Shown: piece after piece, positions 17,648 through 28,609 of the stretch | Layout: the number at the start of each line of letters is the position of its first letter | Numbering within the stretch: the stretch's first letter is position 1 | Source of the DNA: Pseudarthrobacter phenanthrenivorans Sphe3 | GTDB lineage: Bacteria; Actinomycetota; Actinomycetes; Actinomycetales; Micrococcaceae | Assembly (NCBI RefSeq): GCF_000189535.1 | Contig: NC_015145.1 | Span: 2,914,001-2,978,000 of the forward strand | Direction of reading: 5' to 3' | Length of the DNA: 64,000 nt | Made by a program: the position numbers and the translations under genes | Notes under the pieces: model-generated | Databases searched by the model: none | What the model was told of the DNA's origin: nothing | What the model saw: only the letters and a program-made list of their open reading frames with translations

Positions 17648-18733
17648 TTAGCGTTCGAGGTCGCCGCGGATGAAGGCTTCCACCTTTTCGCGTGCGAGGT
17701 CGTCGTTGAACTGCTCCGGCGGGGACTTCATGAAGTAGCTCGAGGCGGAGAGCAGCGGGCCGCCAATGCCGCGGTCCAGGCCGATCTTGGCGGCGCGGAT
17801 GGCATCGATGATCACGCCGGCGGAGTTCGGGGAGTCCCAGACTTCCAGCTTGTACTCAAGCGATACGGGGGCGTCGCCAAAGTTGCGGCCCTCGAGGCGG
17901 ACAAACGCCCACTTGCGGTCATCGAGCCACTGCACGTAGTCGGACGGGCCGATGTGGACGTCTTTGGCAGCGAGCTCGGCTTCCACGTTGGAGGTGACGG
18001 CCTGGGTCTTGGAGATCTTCTTGGATTCCAGGCGGTCGCGCTCCAGCATGTTCTTGAAGTCCATGTTGCCGCCGACGTTCAGCTGGTACGTGCGGTCCAG
18101 GGTGACCCCGCGGTCCTCGAACAGCTTTGCCATGACGCGGTGCGTGATGGTGGCGCCGATCTGGCTCTTGATGTCGTCGCCCACGATCGGGACGCCGGCG
18201 GCGGTGAACTTGTCGGCCCATTCCTTGGTGCCGGCGATGAAGACGGGCAGGGCGTTGACGAAGGCCACGCCGGCGTCGATGGCGCACTGGGCGTAGAACT
18301 CGGCTGCTTCCTGGGAGCCAACGGGCAGGTAGCAGACCATGACGTCAACGTTGGCGTCCTTGAGCGCCTGCACAACGTCCACCGGCTCTTCGGTGGACTG
18401 CTCGATGGTCTCGAGGTAGTACTTGCCGAGGCCGTCGAGGGTGTGGCCGCGCTGGACGGTGACGCCGGTGGGCGGCACGTCAGCGATCTTGATGGTGTTG
18501 TTTTCGCTCGCCAGGATGGCGTCGGCAAGGTCAACGCCGACCTTCTTGCCGTCGACGTCGAACGCGGCAACGAACTCGACGTCACCTACGTGGTACTGGC
18601 CGAACTCAACGTGCATCAGGCCCGGGATCGTGGCCTTGGGGTCTGCGTCCTTGTAGTAATGGACGCCCTGGACCAGCGAAGCGGCGCAGTTTCCTACGCC
18701 AACGATTGCAACACGAATCGGATGTGAAGACAC
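17648..18733 (-). CDS. ino1: Inositol-3-phosphate synthase
   Basis: 361 residues. It converts glucose-6-phosphate to 1L-myo-inositol-1-phosphate using NAD+, feeding mycothiol and, where present, inositol lipids. The nucleotide-binding N terminus is [16 protein letters not shown] (8-23), and the actinobacterial Ino1 form is recognised by [23 protein letters not shown] and [12 protein letters not shown]. It converges on fhs with the repeat array between them. The gene is transcribed alone; the upstream 163 bp to the aldo-keto reductase gene hold its likely promoter. Confidence 0.96.
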   Translation of the reverse strand: MSSHPIRVAIVGVGNCAASLVQGVHYYKDADPKATIPGLMHVEFGQYHVGDVEFVAAFDVDGKKVGVDLADAILASENNTIKIADVPPTGVTVQRGHTLDGLGKYYLETIEQSTEEPVDVVQALKDANVDVMVCYLPVGSQEAAEFYAQCAIDAGVAFVNALPVFIAGTKEWADKFTAAGVPIVGDDIKSQIGATITHRVMAKLFEDRGVTLDRTYQLNVGGNMDFKNMLERDRLESKKISKTQAVTSNVEAELAAKDVHIGPSDYVQWLDDRKWAFVRLEGRNFGDAPVSLEYKLEVWDSPNSAGVIIDAIRAAKIGLDRGIGGPLLSASSYFMKSPPEQFNDDLAREKVEAFIRGDLER

Positions 18734-18896
18734 GGAACTCCTTTGAGGACAAACGTCAGCCGGCCGGTTCGGCTTCGAGGGAAGTACGACGGCGGCCGGC
18801 AGGCTTTGGCGCCACGCGGCGCCTTTTCATACTACCCAACAGAGTGGGCGCGGGCGCTGTTCCCGCGTCCCACTCCTTGGACTGGCGGTAAAGAAG

Positions 18897-19937
18897 TCAG
18901 ACGGTCTGCTTCCAGAGGTTGATGTCCGATTCCACGGCGAACTCATCGATTGCGTTCAGTTCGTCCTCGGTGAACTCGAGGTTGTTGATGGCGGACAGGG
19001 AATCCTCCAGCTGTTTGACGCTGGAGGCACCAATGAGGGCCGAGGTGACCGGCGAGCCCTTGGGCTGGTCCCGCAGGATCCAGGCGATGGCCATCTGGGC
19101 CAGGGACTGACCCCGGCCCTCCGCAATGCTGTGGAGGCCGCGGATCCGGTCCAGCTTCTCGTCGGTGATCAGGCCCTGGTCCAGGGATTTGTGCTGCGCG
19201 GCCCTGGAATCGGCGGGAATGCCGTTGAGGTACCGGTCGGTGAGCATCCCTTGAGCCAGCGGTGAGAAGGCGATGGAGCCGGCTCCCACCTGGTCCAGGG
19301 CCTCGTACAGGTTGGGGGTGCCGTTCTCGGTCCACCGGTTGAGCATGGAGTAGCTGGGCTGGTGGATCAGCAGTGGCGTGCCGAGGTCCTTAAGGATCCT
19401 TGCAGCTTCGAGGGTCTGCTCCGGGGTGTAGGAGGAGATGCCGGCGTAGAGTGCCTTGCCCGAACGGACAGCGTAGTCCAGGGCGCCCATGGTTTCTTCC
19501 AGCGGCGTCTCAGGATCCGGCCGGTGGCTGTAGAAGATATCCACGTAGTCCAGGCCCATCCGCTGCAGCGACTGGTCCAGGCTGGAAATCAGGTACTTGC
19601 GGGAACCCCATTCTCCGAAGGGTCCGGGCCACATGTAGTAGCCGGCCTTGGTGGAGATGACGAGTTCGTCGCGGTAGGGCTTGAAGTCGTCACGCAAGTG
19701 CCGGCCAAAGTTGGTTTCGGCCGATCCGGCGGGCGGGCCGTAGTTGTTGGCGAGGTCGAAGTGGTTGACGCCGAGGTCGAAGGCGCGGCGGAGGATGGCC
19801 CGCTGTTCGTCAAAGCGCTTGTCATCGCCGAAGTTGTGCCAGAGGCCGAGGGAGATGGCGGGGAGCTTAAGGCCGCTGCGGCCGACGCGGCGGTAGGGCA
19901 TGGTTTCGTAGCGGTTATCCGCCGGAGAATAAGTCAT
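18897..19937 (-). CDS. Aldo/keto reductase (YghZ-like)
   Basis: 346 residues from the ATG at 19937. The TIM-barrel NADPH oxidoreductase fold shows RRVGRSGLKLPAISLGLWHN at the N terminus, FDLANNYGPPAGSAE with the catalytic Tyr, and STKAGYYMWPGPFGEWGSRK typical of the YghZ/L-glyceraldehyde-3-phosphate reductase group. It probably detoxifies small aldehydes such as methylglyoxal or reduces glyceraldehyde-3-phosphate. An ATG three codons upstream (19946) is possible, but AGGA is better spaced for 19937. It is downstream of treZ but separated by a strong hairpin. Confidence 0.9.
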   Translation of the reverse strand: MTYSPADNRYETMPYRRVGRSGLKLPAISLGLWHNFGDDKRFDEQRAILRRAFDLGVNHFDLANNYGPPAGSAETNFGRHLRDDFKPYRDELVISTKAGYYMWPGPFGEWGSRKYLISSLDQSLQRMGLDYVDIFYSHRPDPETPLEETMGALDYAVRSGKALYAGISSYTPEQTLEAARILKDLGTPLLIHQPSYSMLNRWTENGTPNLYEALDQVGAGSIAFSPLAQGMLTDRYLNGIPADSRAAQHKSLDQGLITDEKLDRIRGLHSIAEGRGQSLAQMAIAWILRDQPKGSPVTSALIGASSVKQLEDSLSAINNLEFTEDELNAIDEFAVESDINLWKQTV

Positions 19938-19989
19938 ACGTTCCATCCTGCCAGTTGTGACCGGGGCTACATTACAACGTGGGAGAAGT

Positions 19990-20024
19990 TACGCCGCGGG
20001 CTGACAGGTCCAGCCCGCGGCGTA
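19990..20024 (-). terminator. Hairpin terminator after treZ
   Basis: A perfect 14-bp stem (arms 19990-20003 TACGCCGCGGGCTG and 20011-20024) with a 7-nt loop, 17 bp past the treZ stop codon. On the minus strand it is followed by AACTTCTCCC, a poor U-tract, but the stem is very GC-rich, as is common for actinobacterial terminators. Confidence 0.75.
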
Positions 20025-20040
20025 GCTTTGTTGCCTGGGT

Positions 20041-21810
20041 TCAGGACTTGAGGATCGCCGCACTCCAGGGCGCCAGGGCGAGCGCGTCGCCGTCAAGGGA
20101 CGTACCTTCATCCGTTGACAGCAGGACCGGGCCCCGGGCACCGTCCAGGCGGACCTTTGCATCCGACAGGTTCAGGAGAACCTCAACGCTGCCGCGCCGG
20201 AAACGCAGCCAGCCGGCGTCGTCGTCGAACGTCACGTCCGTTTCCCCGAAGCCCAGCCCGGCCAGCTCACGGTGCTCCCGGCGCAGTGCCGTGAGGGAGC
20301 GGTACAGCTCGAGGAGCTTCGCGTGGTCGCCGCCGGCGGCCTCGTCCCAGTTGAGCTTGGAGCGGATGAAGGTTTCCGGGTCCTGCGGATCGGGAACGAC
20401 GGCGGGATCCCACCCCATGCGCTCGAATTCCTTGATGCGCCCTTCCGCAGTCGCCTTGCCCAGCTCGGGTTCCGGGTGCGACGTGAAGAACTGCCAGGGC
20501 GTGCTGGCGGCAAACTCCTCGCCCATGAACAGCATGGGCGTAAAGGGCGAGGTCAGGGTGAGCACCGCCGCCATGGCCAGCTGCCCGTAGGACAGCGACT
20601 GCGAGAGCCGGTCCCCCGTGGCCCGGTTGCCGATCTGGTCATGGTTCTGGTTGCAGACCACCAGAGCCGCGGGGTGTACCAGCGAAGCGTTGATGGGCCG
20701 GCCGTGGTGCCGCCCGCGGAAGCTGGAGTAGCTGCCGTCGTGCAGGAACCCGTCCTTCAGGACCTTGGCCAGGACCGCCAGCGACTGGAAGTCCTCGTAA
20801 TAGCCCGTGGTCTCGCCGCTGACACTCACGTGCACGGCGTGGTGGAAGTCGTCGCTCCACTGCCCGGCCAGCCCGTAACCGTTGGCATCCCGCGGGTACA
20901 GCAGCCGCGGGTTGTTCAGGTCCGACTCGGCGATCAGGGTCTTGGGCAGCCCGGTTTCGGCCGCAACGGCGTCACCCAGTGCCCCGAACTCCTCCAGAAT
21001 GTGGATTGCCCGCTCATCGCGCAGCGCGTGCACGGCGTCGAGGCGCAGGCCGTCCACGTGGTAGTCCCGGAGCCACAGTGCGAGGTTGTCCAGGATGTAC
21101 TCGCGCACCACGTCCGAGCCGGGACCGTCCAGGTTGACGGAGTCGCCCCAGGTGTTCGCATCCCCCTGTTTGAGGTACGGCCCGAACTTGGGCAGGTAGT
21201 TGCCGCTGGGGCCAAGGTGGTTGTACACCACGTCCTGGATTACGCCGAGGCCGGCGGCATGGGCGGCGTCCACGAAGCGCTGGTAGGCGGCGGGCCCGCC
21301 GTACCCTTCCTGGACCGCGTACCACTGCACGCCGTCGTAACCCCAGTTGTGGGTTCCGTTGAAGCCGTTGACGGGCAGCAGTTCCACGAAGTCGACGCCG
21401 AGGTCCGCCAGGTAGCCGAGCTTTCCGGCTGCAGCGTCCAGGGTTCCCTCCGGCGTGAAGGTGCCCACGTGGAGTTCGTAGATGACGGAGCCCTGCAGCT
21501 CCCTGCCCCTCCAGCCGCCGTCCTGCCAGGCGTGGGCGGCGGGGTCGAAGGTCCGGGAGAGCTCATGGACCCCGGCGGGCAGCCGGCGCGAGCGGGGATC
21601 GGGAACCGGGTGGCCGTCGCCGTCCAGCAGGTAGCCGTAGTCCACCTCGCCGTCAGCCGGAGCGTCCGGCGCCGTCCACCACCCCTCGGAGCCGGGAACG
21701 GTCTCCTTCTGCAGCATGGGGTACTGCCGGCCATTCGCCAGCAGGATCACGGAACTGGCCTCCGGAGCCCAGACGTCGAAACGCTCGGGGCCACTGTTCA
21801 CAAGGGTCAT
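20041..21810 (-). CDS. treZ: Malto-oligosyltrehalose trehalohydrolase TreZ
   Basis: 589 residues, GH13. It releases trehalose from maltooligosyl-trehalose made by TreY. An N-terminal carbohydrate-binding-like domain ([17 protein letters not shown]) precedes the barrel. Catalytic regions are [11 protein letters not shown] (region I), [10 protein letters not shown] (region II with nucleophile Asp), TLIAESDLN (region III acid) and [10 protein letters not shown] (region IV). Its ATG overlaps the treY stop by 4 nt. It is the last gene of glgX-treY-treZ. Confidence 0.96.
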   Translation of the reverse strand: MTLVNSGPERFDVWAPEASSVILLANGRQYPMLQKETVPGSEGWWTAPDAPADGEVDYGYLLDGDGHPVPDPRSRRLPAGVHELSRTFDPAAHAWQDGGWRGRELQGSVIYELHVGTFTPEGTLDAAAGKLGYLADLGVDFVELLPVNGFNGTHNWGYDGVQWYAVQEGYGGPAAYQRFVDAAHAAGLGVIQDVVYNHLGPSGNYLPKFGPYLKQGDANTWGDSVNLDGPGSDVVREYILDNLALWLRDYHVDGLRLDAVHALRDERAIHILEEFGALGDAVAAETGLPKTLIAESDLNNPRLLYPRDANGYGLAGQWSDDFHHAVHVSVSGETTGYYEDFQSLAVLAKVLKDGFLHDGSYSSFRGRHHGRPINASLVHPAALVVCNQNHDQIGNRATGDRLSQSLSYGQLAMAAVLTLTSPFTPMLFMGEEFAASTPWQFFTSHPEPELGKATAEGRIKEFERMGWDPAVVPDPQDPETFIRSKLNWDEAAGGDHAKLLELYRSLTALRREHRELAGLGFGETDVTFDDDAGWLRFRRGSVEVLLNLSDAKVRLDGARGPVLLSTDEGTSLDGDALALAPWSAAILKS

Positions 21811-24134
21811 GCCTGTTCTCCGTCCGCGGGTACGAGCAACGCCACCGGGTAGGTACCCAGGACGTCGGCCACCGAAACGGCGCCCGGCCCGTAAGCGGCA
21901 CCGGTCAGTTCATCGCGCATGGCACCGGGAAGTTCGACGGCGGTGTCCCGCCAGCCGCCGCCGGCTGCCAGCCCGGCGGCCAGCCGGGTGGCGAGGGTCA
22001 AGGCGCCGGCAGCGGTTTCGGTGCCGCGATGGAACGCGAGCAGGTGAGCGGCCGCAGGCCCTGTGGCGGTCACCGGGGTGTAGCCCTGGAACAGCTCGGG
22101 CCGGTCCCGCCGCAGCCGCAGTGCCCGGGAGGTGACCAGCAGCTTGCTGGCCTCTGTTCCCGCGGCAGGCAGGGTCCCGGCGTCGAGCTTTGCCAGCTCC
22201 TCCTGGCGGACTGCGAAGTCCACTGGGCGCCGGTTGTCCGGGTCCGTCAGGGACCGTTCCCAGAACTCGCTGCCCTGGTACACGTCCGGCACGCCGGGCA
22301 TGGTCAGCTGGATCAGCTTGGCGGAGACGGAGTTGGACGCGGCATAGGAATCAATCCGTGCCACGAAGTCTTCCACCACCTTGGTGACCCGGCCGTCGTC
22401 GAACACTGCATCCACGGCAGCCTTAACGTGGGACTCAAACTCCTCATTGGGAGCGGTCCACGTGGTGGAGTTGCCGGCTTCCCGCGCAGCCTTTTCGGCG
22501 TAGCCCTGGAGCCGTTCCCGGCTCGCGGGCCAGGCGCCGACGATGGCCTGCCAAAGCAGGTTCTCGTACGGACCGTCCGGGATCGGAGCCAGTTCGCGGA
22601 GGGTGTCCAGGGTTTCCGTCCACTCCTGCGGCAGTTCGGCGATCACCGAAATCCGTGCCCGGGCATCCTCACTGCGCTTGGTGTCGTGCGTGGACATGGT
22701 GGTCATGGACAGGGGCAGTTCCTGCTGACGCCGGGTCATCCGGTGGTGGAACTCCTCCGGAGAAACAGCAAATTCCGTCGGTTCGGCTCCCACTTCCGTC
22801 AGGGTGCCCAGCCGGGTGTAGCGGTAGAACGCCGTGTCCTCCACGCCTTTGGCCATGACCATGCCCGAGGTCTGCTGGAACCGGACCGCAATGGCGTTCG
22901 CAGGATCAAGGAGCAGCGGCAGCAGTGTGCCGACGGCCACTTCCAGCTCGGGCCGGCGGGCGGCAGCCGATTCGCAGGCCTCCTTGAGGATCTCGGCGCC
23001 GGTGGGCAGGTACGTCCGGTAGACCGGGAAGGCAGCGATGATTTCAGCGATGGCGTCCGCCGCCTGCTCCACGGACAGCCCGTGGGACTCCGGGACCAGG
23101 CGCGCCAGGCGCAGCACCTCGGACCGCAGGATCCCGTCCGCGATCATCCGCTTGGTGCCCCGGATCATCTCGTGGTAATCCGCAGGCGTGCCAGAATCCC
23201 GGAGCTTCGCATCCAGCTCATCAAGCGCTTTCTGACCTGCAGGGTCCACGAAAATCCTGTCCACGTCAGCCAGGGCGTCATACCCTGTGGTCCCCTCGGT
23301 GGCGAAATCCTGCGGGAGGGTTTCCCCGGGCTCCAGGATCTTCTCTACCAGCACGTAGGCTCCGCCGGTGAGGTCCTTGAGCCAGCGCAGGTAGCCGGCA
23401 GGATCGGCCAGGCCGTCCGGGTGGTCCACGCGCAGGCCGTCCACGAGGCCTTCCTTGAACCAGCGGCCCACTTCGGCATGGGCTTCCTCGAAGACCTTCG
23501 GGGTTTCCACCCGGATGCCCGCAAGCGTGGTGACCGCGAAGAAGCGCCGGTAGTTCAGCTCGGCGTCAGCGCGGCGCCAGTCCATCAGCTCATAGTGCTG
23601 GCGGCTGTGCACCTCCTGGGGCGAATCGCCGTCGGAGTAGGTGCCTTCGGCGAGGGGGAAGCGGTGGTCGTAGTAGCGGAGCTCGCCGTCCTTGACCTCA
23701 AGCTTGTCCAGGTCCTCATCCGAACCCAGCATGGGCAGCCGGATCTTTCCCCCGGCGAGGTCCCAGTCGACGTCGAACGCCTCGGCGTAAGGCGAGGCCT
23801 GCCCTTCCTTCAGCAGGGACCACCACCACGGGTTTTGCGCCGGGGTGGCCACGCCCACGTGGTTGGGCACGATGTCCACCAGGACACCCATGCCGTGCTC
23901 GCGGGCTGCGTTGGACAGGGCCAGGAGACCTTCGGGGCCGCCCCGCTCCGGGTCCACAGCGGAGGGGTCGGTCACGTCATAGCCGTGGTCCGAGCCCTGC
24001 TCCGCGGTGAGGATTGGCGAGAGGTAGACCCAGTCCACGCCAAGGTCCTTCAGGTAGGGGACCTTTTCGGCAGCATCAAAGAGGGTGAAGCTCTTGCGGA
24101 TCTGCAGTCGGTAGGTGGAGACGGGGGTCCTCAT
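21807..24134 (-). CDS. treY: Malto-oligosyltrehalose synthase TreY
   Basis: 775 residues, GH13. It isomerises the reducing-end alpha-1,4 link of maltodextrins to alpha-1,1. Starts [17 protein letters not shown], typical for TreY. Catalytic regions are [22 protein letters not shown] (nucleophile Asp) and [12 protein letters not shown] (acid Glu). The gene overlaps treZ downstream by 4 nt and glgX upstream by 4 nt. With GlgX debranching glycogen, the three enzymes form the glycogen-to-trehalose route. Confidence 0.97.
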   Translation of the reverse strand: MRTPVSTYRLQIRKSFTLFDAAEKVPYLKDLGVDWVYLSPILTAEQGSDHGYDVTDPSAVDPERGGPEGLLALSNAAREHGMGVLVDIVPNHVGVATPAQNPWWWSLLKEGQASPYAEAFDVDWDLAGGKIRLPMLGSDEDLDKLEVKDGELRYYDHRFPLAEGTYSDGDSPQEVHSRQHYELMDWRRADAELNYRRFFAVTTLAGIRVETPKVFEEAHAEVGRWFKEGLVDGLRVDHPDGLADPAGYLRWLKDLTGGAYVLVEKILEPGETLPQDFATEGTTGYDALADVDRIFVDPAGQKALDELDAKLRDSGTPADYHEMIRGTKRMIADGILRSEVLRLARLVPESHGLSVEQAADAIAEIIAAFPVYRTYLPTGAEILKEACESAAARRPELEVAVGTLLPLLLDPANAIAVRFQQTSGMVMAKGVEDTAFYRYTRLGTLTEVGAEPTEFAVSPEEFHHRMTRRQQELPLSMTTMSTHDTKRSEDARARISVIAELPQEWTETLDTLRELAPIPDGPYENLLWQAIVGAWPASRERLQGYAEKAAREAGNSTTWTAPNEEFESHVKAAVDAVFDDGRVTKVVEDFVARIDSYAASNSVSAKLIQLTMPGVPDVYQGSEFWERSLTDPDNRRPVDFAVRQEELAKLDAGTLPAAGTEASKLLVTSRALRLRRDRPELFQGYTPVTATGPAAAHLLAFHRGTETAAGALTLATRLAAGLAAGGGWRDTAVELPGAMRDELTGAAYGPGAVSVADVLGTYPVALLVPADGEQA

Positions 24135-26371
24135 GCTTTGGTGGCCTTTGCCTCGCTCGCTTCCGCCGCCTTTGTCTGCGCCTCCACCATCTCTTCCTGG
24201 GCTTCCTCCTGCTCGGCCATGGACGCCAGGGACGCGGCTGCCGAGTAATCAACCTCCACTTCGGGTCCGGAGTAGGCCCGCAGGACCACCATGGACTTCG
24301 CGTCGAGCGTCAGCGTGGCTCCCGCCTTGAGCGGTTCGTAGTCCTCCGCCTGCGCGGCAGTGTCGAACAGGACTTCCCAGTTCGGGGAGTACTCCTCGGA
24401 GGGAAGGCAGAAGTCCACGGCGTCGTCGTGGGCATTGAACGCCATCAGGAAGCTGTCATCGGTGATGCGCCGCCCCCGGGAATCCTGTTCCTGGATCCCA
24501 TGGCCGTTGTAGAAGACGCCGATGGTCCGGCCGAAGCCGCTCCCCCAGTCCTCCGGCAGCATTTCCGTGCCGTCAGTCTTCAGCCACACGATGTCCGGCA
24601 GCTTCTCACCTTCACCACGGCGCACAGGGCGGCCGTCGAAGAACCGGCTGCGGCGGAACGTCGGATGGTCCTTCCGGAGCTTGTTGACGAAGGCGGTGAA
24701 TTCCACCAGCGGCTGGTCCATGTTGTCCCAGTGGATCCAGCTCAACTCGGAGTCCTGGCAGTACGTGTTGTTGTTGCCCTGCTGCGTGCGGCCCAATTCG
24801 TCGCCGTGGAGCAGCATCGGCACGCCCTGCGAAAGCAGCAGGGTGGCAATGAAGTTCCGCTGCTGGCGCGCCCGGAGGGTCAGCACCTTGTCATCGTCCG
24901 TGTCGCCTTCCACGCCGCAGTTCCAGGAACGGTTGTGCGATTCGCCGTCGTTGTTGCCCTCGCCGTTGGCCTCGTTGTGCTTCTCGTTGTAGGACACCAG
25001 GTCCCTCATGGTGAAGCCGTCGTGGGCGGTGACGAAGTTGATCGAGGCCACGGGACGGCGGGCCGAGCTTTCGTACAGGTCGGCGGAGCCGGTCAGGCGG
25101 GACGCGAACTCGCCGAGGGTGGCGGGCTCGCCGCGCCAGAAGTCGCGGACGGTGTCGCGGTACTTGCCGTTCCATTCCGTCCACTGCGGCGGGAAGTTGC
25201 CCACCTGGTAGCCGCCGGGGCCCACGTCCCACGGCTCCGCGATGAGCTTGACCTGGGAAACCACCGGGTCCTGCTGGATGAGTTCGAAGAAGGTGGAGAG
25301 CTTGTCCACGTCGTAGAACTCGCGGGCCAGAGTGGAGGCGAGGTCGAAGCGGAAGCCGTCCACGTGCATTTCCGTAACCCAGTACCGGAGGGAGTCCATG
25401 AGCAGCTGCAGTGAGTGCGGGTGCCGGACGTTGAGTGAATTGCCGGTGCCGGTGTAGTCCATGTAGTGCTTGAGGTCGCCGTCCACCAGGCGGTAGTAGG
25501 CCTGGTTGTCGATGCCCTTGAAGGACAGCGTGGGGCCGAGGTGGTTGCCTTCGGCGGTGTGGTTGTAGACGACGTCGAGGATAACTTCGATGCCGGCGCG
25601 GTGCAGGTCGCGCACCATGGCTTTAAACTCCTGGACCTGATGTCCCACGTCGCCTGTGGAGCTGTAGGTGTTCTGCGGGGCGAAGAAGCCGATGGTGTTG
25701 TAGCCCCAGTAGTTGTTGAGGCCCTTCTCCACCAGGGTGCCGTCATTGACGAACTGGTGGACCGGCATGAGCTCGATCGCGGTAACGCCGAGTTTTTGCA
25801 GGTGCTCGATCACGGCCGGGTGCGCCACGCCGGCGTACGTGCCGCGCTGCTCCTCGGGAATCTCCGGGTGCAGCTCGGTCAGGCCCTTGACGTGTGCTTC
25901 GTAGATGACGGACTCGTGGTACGGGATGCGCAGCTGGCGGTCGCCGTCCCACTCGAAGAACGGGTTGATGACCACGCCGTGCATCGTGTGCGGCGCGGAG
26001 TCGGCGTCGTTGCGTGAATCGGGGTCGCCAAACTCGTAGGAGAAAAGTGCAGGGTCCCAGTCGATCTGGCCCTGGATGGCCTTCGCATACGGGTCCATCA
26101 GCAGTTTGTTGGCGTTGAACCGGTTTCCGCTTGCGGGATCGTACGGACCGTGGACCCGGTAACCGTACTTCTGTCCGGGCTGGATGTGCGGGAGGTAGCA
26201 GTGCCAGACGTAGCCGTCGACCTCTGTCAGCTCGATCCGCGTCTCGGTCAGGTCATCAGCCAGGAGGCAGAGTTCCACCCGCTCGGCGAGTTCGCTGAAC
26301 AAGGCGAAATTGGTGCCGGTGCCGTCAAAGGTAGCTCCCAGCGGGTAAGCATTTCCAGGCCAGACTTCCAT
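24131..26371 (-). CDS. glgX: Glycogen debranching enzyme GlgX
   Basis: 746 residues from the ATG at 26371. It cleaves alpha-1,6 branches of phosphorylase-trimmed glycogen, supplying linear maltodextrin to TreY. An N-terminal CBM48-like domain precedes the barrel; catalytic regions are [29 protein letters not shown] and [10 protein letters not shown]. The family start [12 protein letters not shown] and a GAGGAG site favour 26371; an in-frame ATG at 26407 (preceded by AGGGG) is the alternative, adding 12 residues. The C-terminal ~35 residues are Ala/Glu-rich and likely disordered. First gene of the trehalose set. Confidence 0.95.
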   Translation of the reverse strand: MEVWPGNAYPLGATFDGTGTNFALFSELAERVELCLLADDLTETRIELTEVDGYVWHCYLPHIQPGQKYGYRVHGPYDPASGNRFNANKLLMDPYAKAIQGQIDWDPALFSYEFGDPDSRNDADSAPHTMHGVVINPFFEWDGDRQLRIPYHESVIYEAHVKGLTELHPEIPEEQRGTYAGVAHPAVIEHLQKLGVTAIELMPVHQFVNDGTLVEKGLNNYWGYNTIGFFAPQNTYSSTGDVGHQVQEFKAMVRDLHRAGIEVILDVVYNHTAEGNHLGPTLSFKGIDNQAYYRLVDGDLKHYMDYTGTGNSLNVRHPHSLQLLMDSLRYWVTEMHVDGFRFDLASTLAREFYDVDKLSTFFELIQQDPVVSQVKLIAEPWDVGPGGYQVGNFPPQWTEWNGKYRDTVRDFWRGEPATLGEFASRLTGSADLYESSARRPVASINFVTAHDGFTMRDLVSYNEKHNEANGEGNNDGESHNRSWNCGVEGDTDDDKVLTLRARQQRNFIATLLLSQGVPMLLHGDELGRTQQGNNNTYCQDSELSWIHWDNMDQPLVEFTAFVNKLRKDHPTFRRSRFFDGRPVRRGEGEKLPDIVWLKTDGTEMLPEDWGSGFGRTIGVFYNGHGIQEQDSRGRRITDDSFLMAFNAHDDAVDFCLPSEEYSPNWEVLFDTAAQAEDYEPLKAGATLTLDAKSMVVLRAYSGPEVEVDYSAAASLASMAEQEEAQEEMVEAQTKAAEASEAKATKA

Positions 26372-26440
26372 CATGCTCCTCATATATTTGTCAGCAGCAG
26401 AAGGCATCGGAACGCCCCTACTGCTGGTGCGAACTAATGC

Positions 26441-28033
26441 CTACCGTAATGGTTGGCTGTGACTATTACGTTTCCGTGCTCCATAGTTACTAAGCATGCT
26501 GACTTTACCCCACGTTTCAGGTAGGGCGTCGGCAATTCCGCCAGCGGCGATCGGCCCGCCAGCGGCGAGGTCAGACGCCGACTTCCCGGCGCGGCCGTGC
26601 AGGGCGGCTCCCAGCGCGGCAATTGCGGCCCAACGCACCTCCTCCGCGGCGCCACGCTCACGCAAGGGTCCGACGTCGTCACCCGCCTGGGCGAGCAGCG
26701 CACCGATGACGCCCGCCAGGACATCGCCGCTGCCGGCGGTTGCCAGCCAGGGCGTGCCGTCTGCCTGGCTGTAGACGCGGCCGGTGCGTGATGCGACGAG
26801 CGTGGTGGCGCCTTTGAGGAGCACGGTGGCTCCGGTCCGCTCCGAAGCCAGGCGGACCGCAGCCAGGGTGCCGGCTTCCACGCCGGCCCGGTCCGTCTGG
26901 CTTCCCAGCCGGGTCAGCAGGGCAGCCAGTTCTCCCGCATGCGGGGTCAGGACCACGTTCGGGGCCAGAGTATCGGGAAGGGCCGGCAGGGCGCCGGCGT
27001 CGGCCACGACGGGCAGGCCGGAGCCCACGGCATCCCGTGCGTGCCGGAGCTGGTCGTGGTCCTCAGGTCCCATTCCTGAACCCACCAGCCACGCCTGCAC
27101 GCGGTTGCCTGCCACGGTGCCGGTGCTGCAGACGACTTCGGGGCAGGATTGCCGCACCAGGTCGGCCACGTCGGGTGGGCCGAGGTACCGGATCATCCCC
27201 ACTCCTGCGGCAAGGGCGCCGCGGCATGCCAGGACCGCGGCACCGGGGTAGTCCGACGAGCCGGCCACTACCCCCAGTACTCCCCGGGAATACTTGTGGG
27301 CGCGGCGGGCAGGGTGTGGCAGCAGCCGTGCGAGGTCCTCACTGTTGAACCTCTGCAGCGAGGGCTCCGGCAGGTGTTCTTCGATTCCGATCGGAACTAC
27401 GTGCAGCCGGCCGGCGTAGTCCGCCCCAGGGTCCGCCAGCAGCCCGGCTTTGGCAGCACCGAAAGTAACGGTCACGTCGGCTGGGAGCACCGGCTGGAAG
27501 GCTTCCCCGGTATCGGCATCGACGCCGCTGGGCAGGTCGCAGGCAACCACAAAGTTCCCTCCGCGGCCTCCCAGTTCCTTGCGAACGGCACTGACCAGCT
27601 CTGCGGCATTCCCGCGTAGCCCGCCTTTCGCGCCCGTCCCCAGCACGGCATCAATCACGACGTCGGCACGCGCCGCTTCTGCGGCAAGTTCGGCGGGTGC
27701 CGCCGCGGAGGTGCGCAGGACCGTCCCGCCTGCGCGTTCGAAGGCAGCCAGCGCCTTGGCATGGGCCGCATCGCCGGTGAGCACCGCCGTCGTTCGCATC
27801 CCCCTGGCGGCGAGGAACGAGGCGGCGTACAGGCCGTCCCCGCCGTTGTTGCCCTTGCCCGCCAGCACGGAAAGGCTGGCGCCGTAGGTGCGTTGACCCC
27901 GGTTCCTGAGCTCGGCGATGACGGCGTTGGCCAGGCCGTGGGCGGCGCGTTGCATGAGGACGTCCCCCAGCCCGGAGGCGAGGAGCGGTTCCTCTGCCTG
28001 CCGGATCTGGGTTCCGGTGTAGGCGCTGATCAC
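26441..28033 (-). CDS. nnr: Bifunctional NAD(P)H-hydrate repair enzyme Nnr
   Basis: 530 residues. The N-terminal epimerase domain (NnrE/YjeF-N) shows LAGKGNNGGDGLYAA and the catalytic-site segment CDLPSGVDADTG. The C-terminal dehydratase domain (NnrD, ribokinase fold) shows LTPHAGELAALL, LLKGATTLVA and GSGDVLAGVIGA. Together they epimerise and dehydrate damaged NADHX/NADPHX. GTG start at 28033, 23 nt after the acpS stop, so it is probably cotranscribed with acpS. The last ~15 residues (ending RNSHSQPLR) are an unconserved tail. Confidence 0.93.
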   Translation of the reverse strand: MISAYTGTQIRQAEEPLLASGLGDVLMQRAAHGLANAVIAELRNRGQRTYGASLSVLAGKGNNGGDGLYAASFLAARGMRTTAVLTGDAAHAKALAAFERAGGTVLRTSAAAPAELAAEAARADVVIDAVLGTGAKGGLRGNAAELVSAVRKELGGRGGNFVVACDLPSGVDADTGEAFQPVLPADVTVTFGAAKAGLLADPGADYAGRLHVVPIGIEEHLPEPSLQRFNSEDLARLLPHPARRAHKYSRGVLGVVAGSSDYPGAAVLACRGALAAGVGMIRYLGPPDVADLVRQSCPEVVCSTGTVAGNRVQAWLVGSGMGPEDHDQLRHARDAVGSGLPVVADAGALPALPDTLAPNVVLTPHAGELAALLTRLGSQTDRAGVEAGTLAAVRLASERTGATVLLKGATTLVASRTGRVYSQADGTPWLATAGSGDVLAGVIGALLAQAGDDVGPLRERGAAEEVRWAAIAALGAALHGRAGKSASDLAAGGPIAAGGIADALPETWGKVSMLSNYGARKRNSHSQPLR

Positions 28034-28056
28034 GGCGTCAGCCCTGAAAGGCGTGC

Positions 28057-28404
28057 TCAGCCTTCGGCCAGGACTGTGGCCGTGGCGATGCCGCCATCGT
28101 GGCTGATGGAGAGGTGCCAGCGCTTCACACCCTTGGCCTCGGCCACCGCCAGCACCGTGCCCTTGACCTGGACGGTGGGGCCGTTGTGGTCCAGCCCGAT
28201 CCAGCAGTCCTGCCAGTTCATGCCGGCCGGCGCACCGAGGACCTTGGCAACGGCTTCCTTCGCGGCGAACCGCGCAGCCAGTGACCGGGTATTCAGTTCA
28301 CGCTCGGCTGGAACAAACAGCCGGTCCCGCAGGCCCGGGGTGCGCTCAAGCTGGCGGCCGAACCGCTCGATGTCTACAACGTCTACGCCAATGCCAACAA
28401 TCAT
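28057..28404 (-). CDS. acpS: Holo-[acyl-carrier-protein] synthase AcpS
   Basis: 115 residues, the usual AcpS size. It transfers 4'-phosphopantetheine from CoA to ACP. Signatures are the N-terminal [12 protein letters not shown] with the magnesium-binding Asp, and [13 protein letters not shown] with the catalytic Glu/Lys. The frame is open upstream to 28578, but the family start is MIVGIGVD at 28404. It is followed by nnr and preceded, beyond a terminator, by glmS. Confidence 0.95.
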   Translation of the reverse strand: MIVGIGVDVVDIERFGRQLERTPGLRDRLFVPAERELNTRSLAARFAAKEAVAKVLGAPAGMNWQDCWIGLDHNGPTVQVKGTVLAVAEAKGVKRWHLSISHDGGIATATVLAEG

Positions 28405-28565
28405 GCGGCTTATTCTACGGGGACGCCCCTTGGCTCCCGCCTCTGCCCGGCCGGACAGGAATGCGCGATTTTTGGGCCCGCAGCTTAAGGAGGGCCCTGC
28501 ATTATCGGCGCTCCGCAGCTGGTGGCCGGCAAAAGTCACGCAAACAGGCTCCGGAAACGCGGAAA

Positions 28566-28591
28566 CCCCGGGCCACATCCATGGCCCGGGG
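28566..28591 (-). terminator. Terminator after glmS
   Basis: Arms CCCCGGGCC (28566-28574) and GGCCCGGGG (28583-28591) with an 8-nt loop. On the minus strand, 18 bp after the glmS stop, the stem is followed by TTTCC. Confidence 0.8.
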
Positions 28592-28609
28592 CTTCAGTTG
28601 TTCAAACAG

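Noticed and set aside
18808..18823. GGCGCC hairpin with TTTT on the plus strand between ino1 and the aldo-keto reductase gene
   Set aside because: The stem has only six pairs, and no plus-strand gene lies upstream to need a terminator; on the minus strand it lacks a U-tract.
22029..24248. A 739-codon open frame antisense to treY
   Set aside because: It mirrors the high-GC treY codons on the other strand; treY carries all GH13 motifs, and the antisense product has no domain or good ribosome-binding site.
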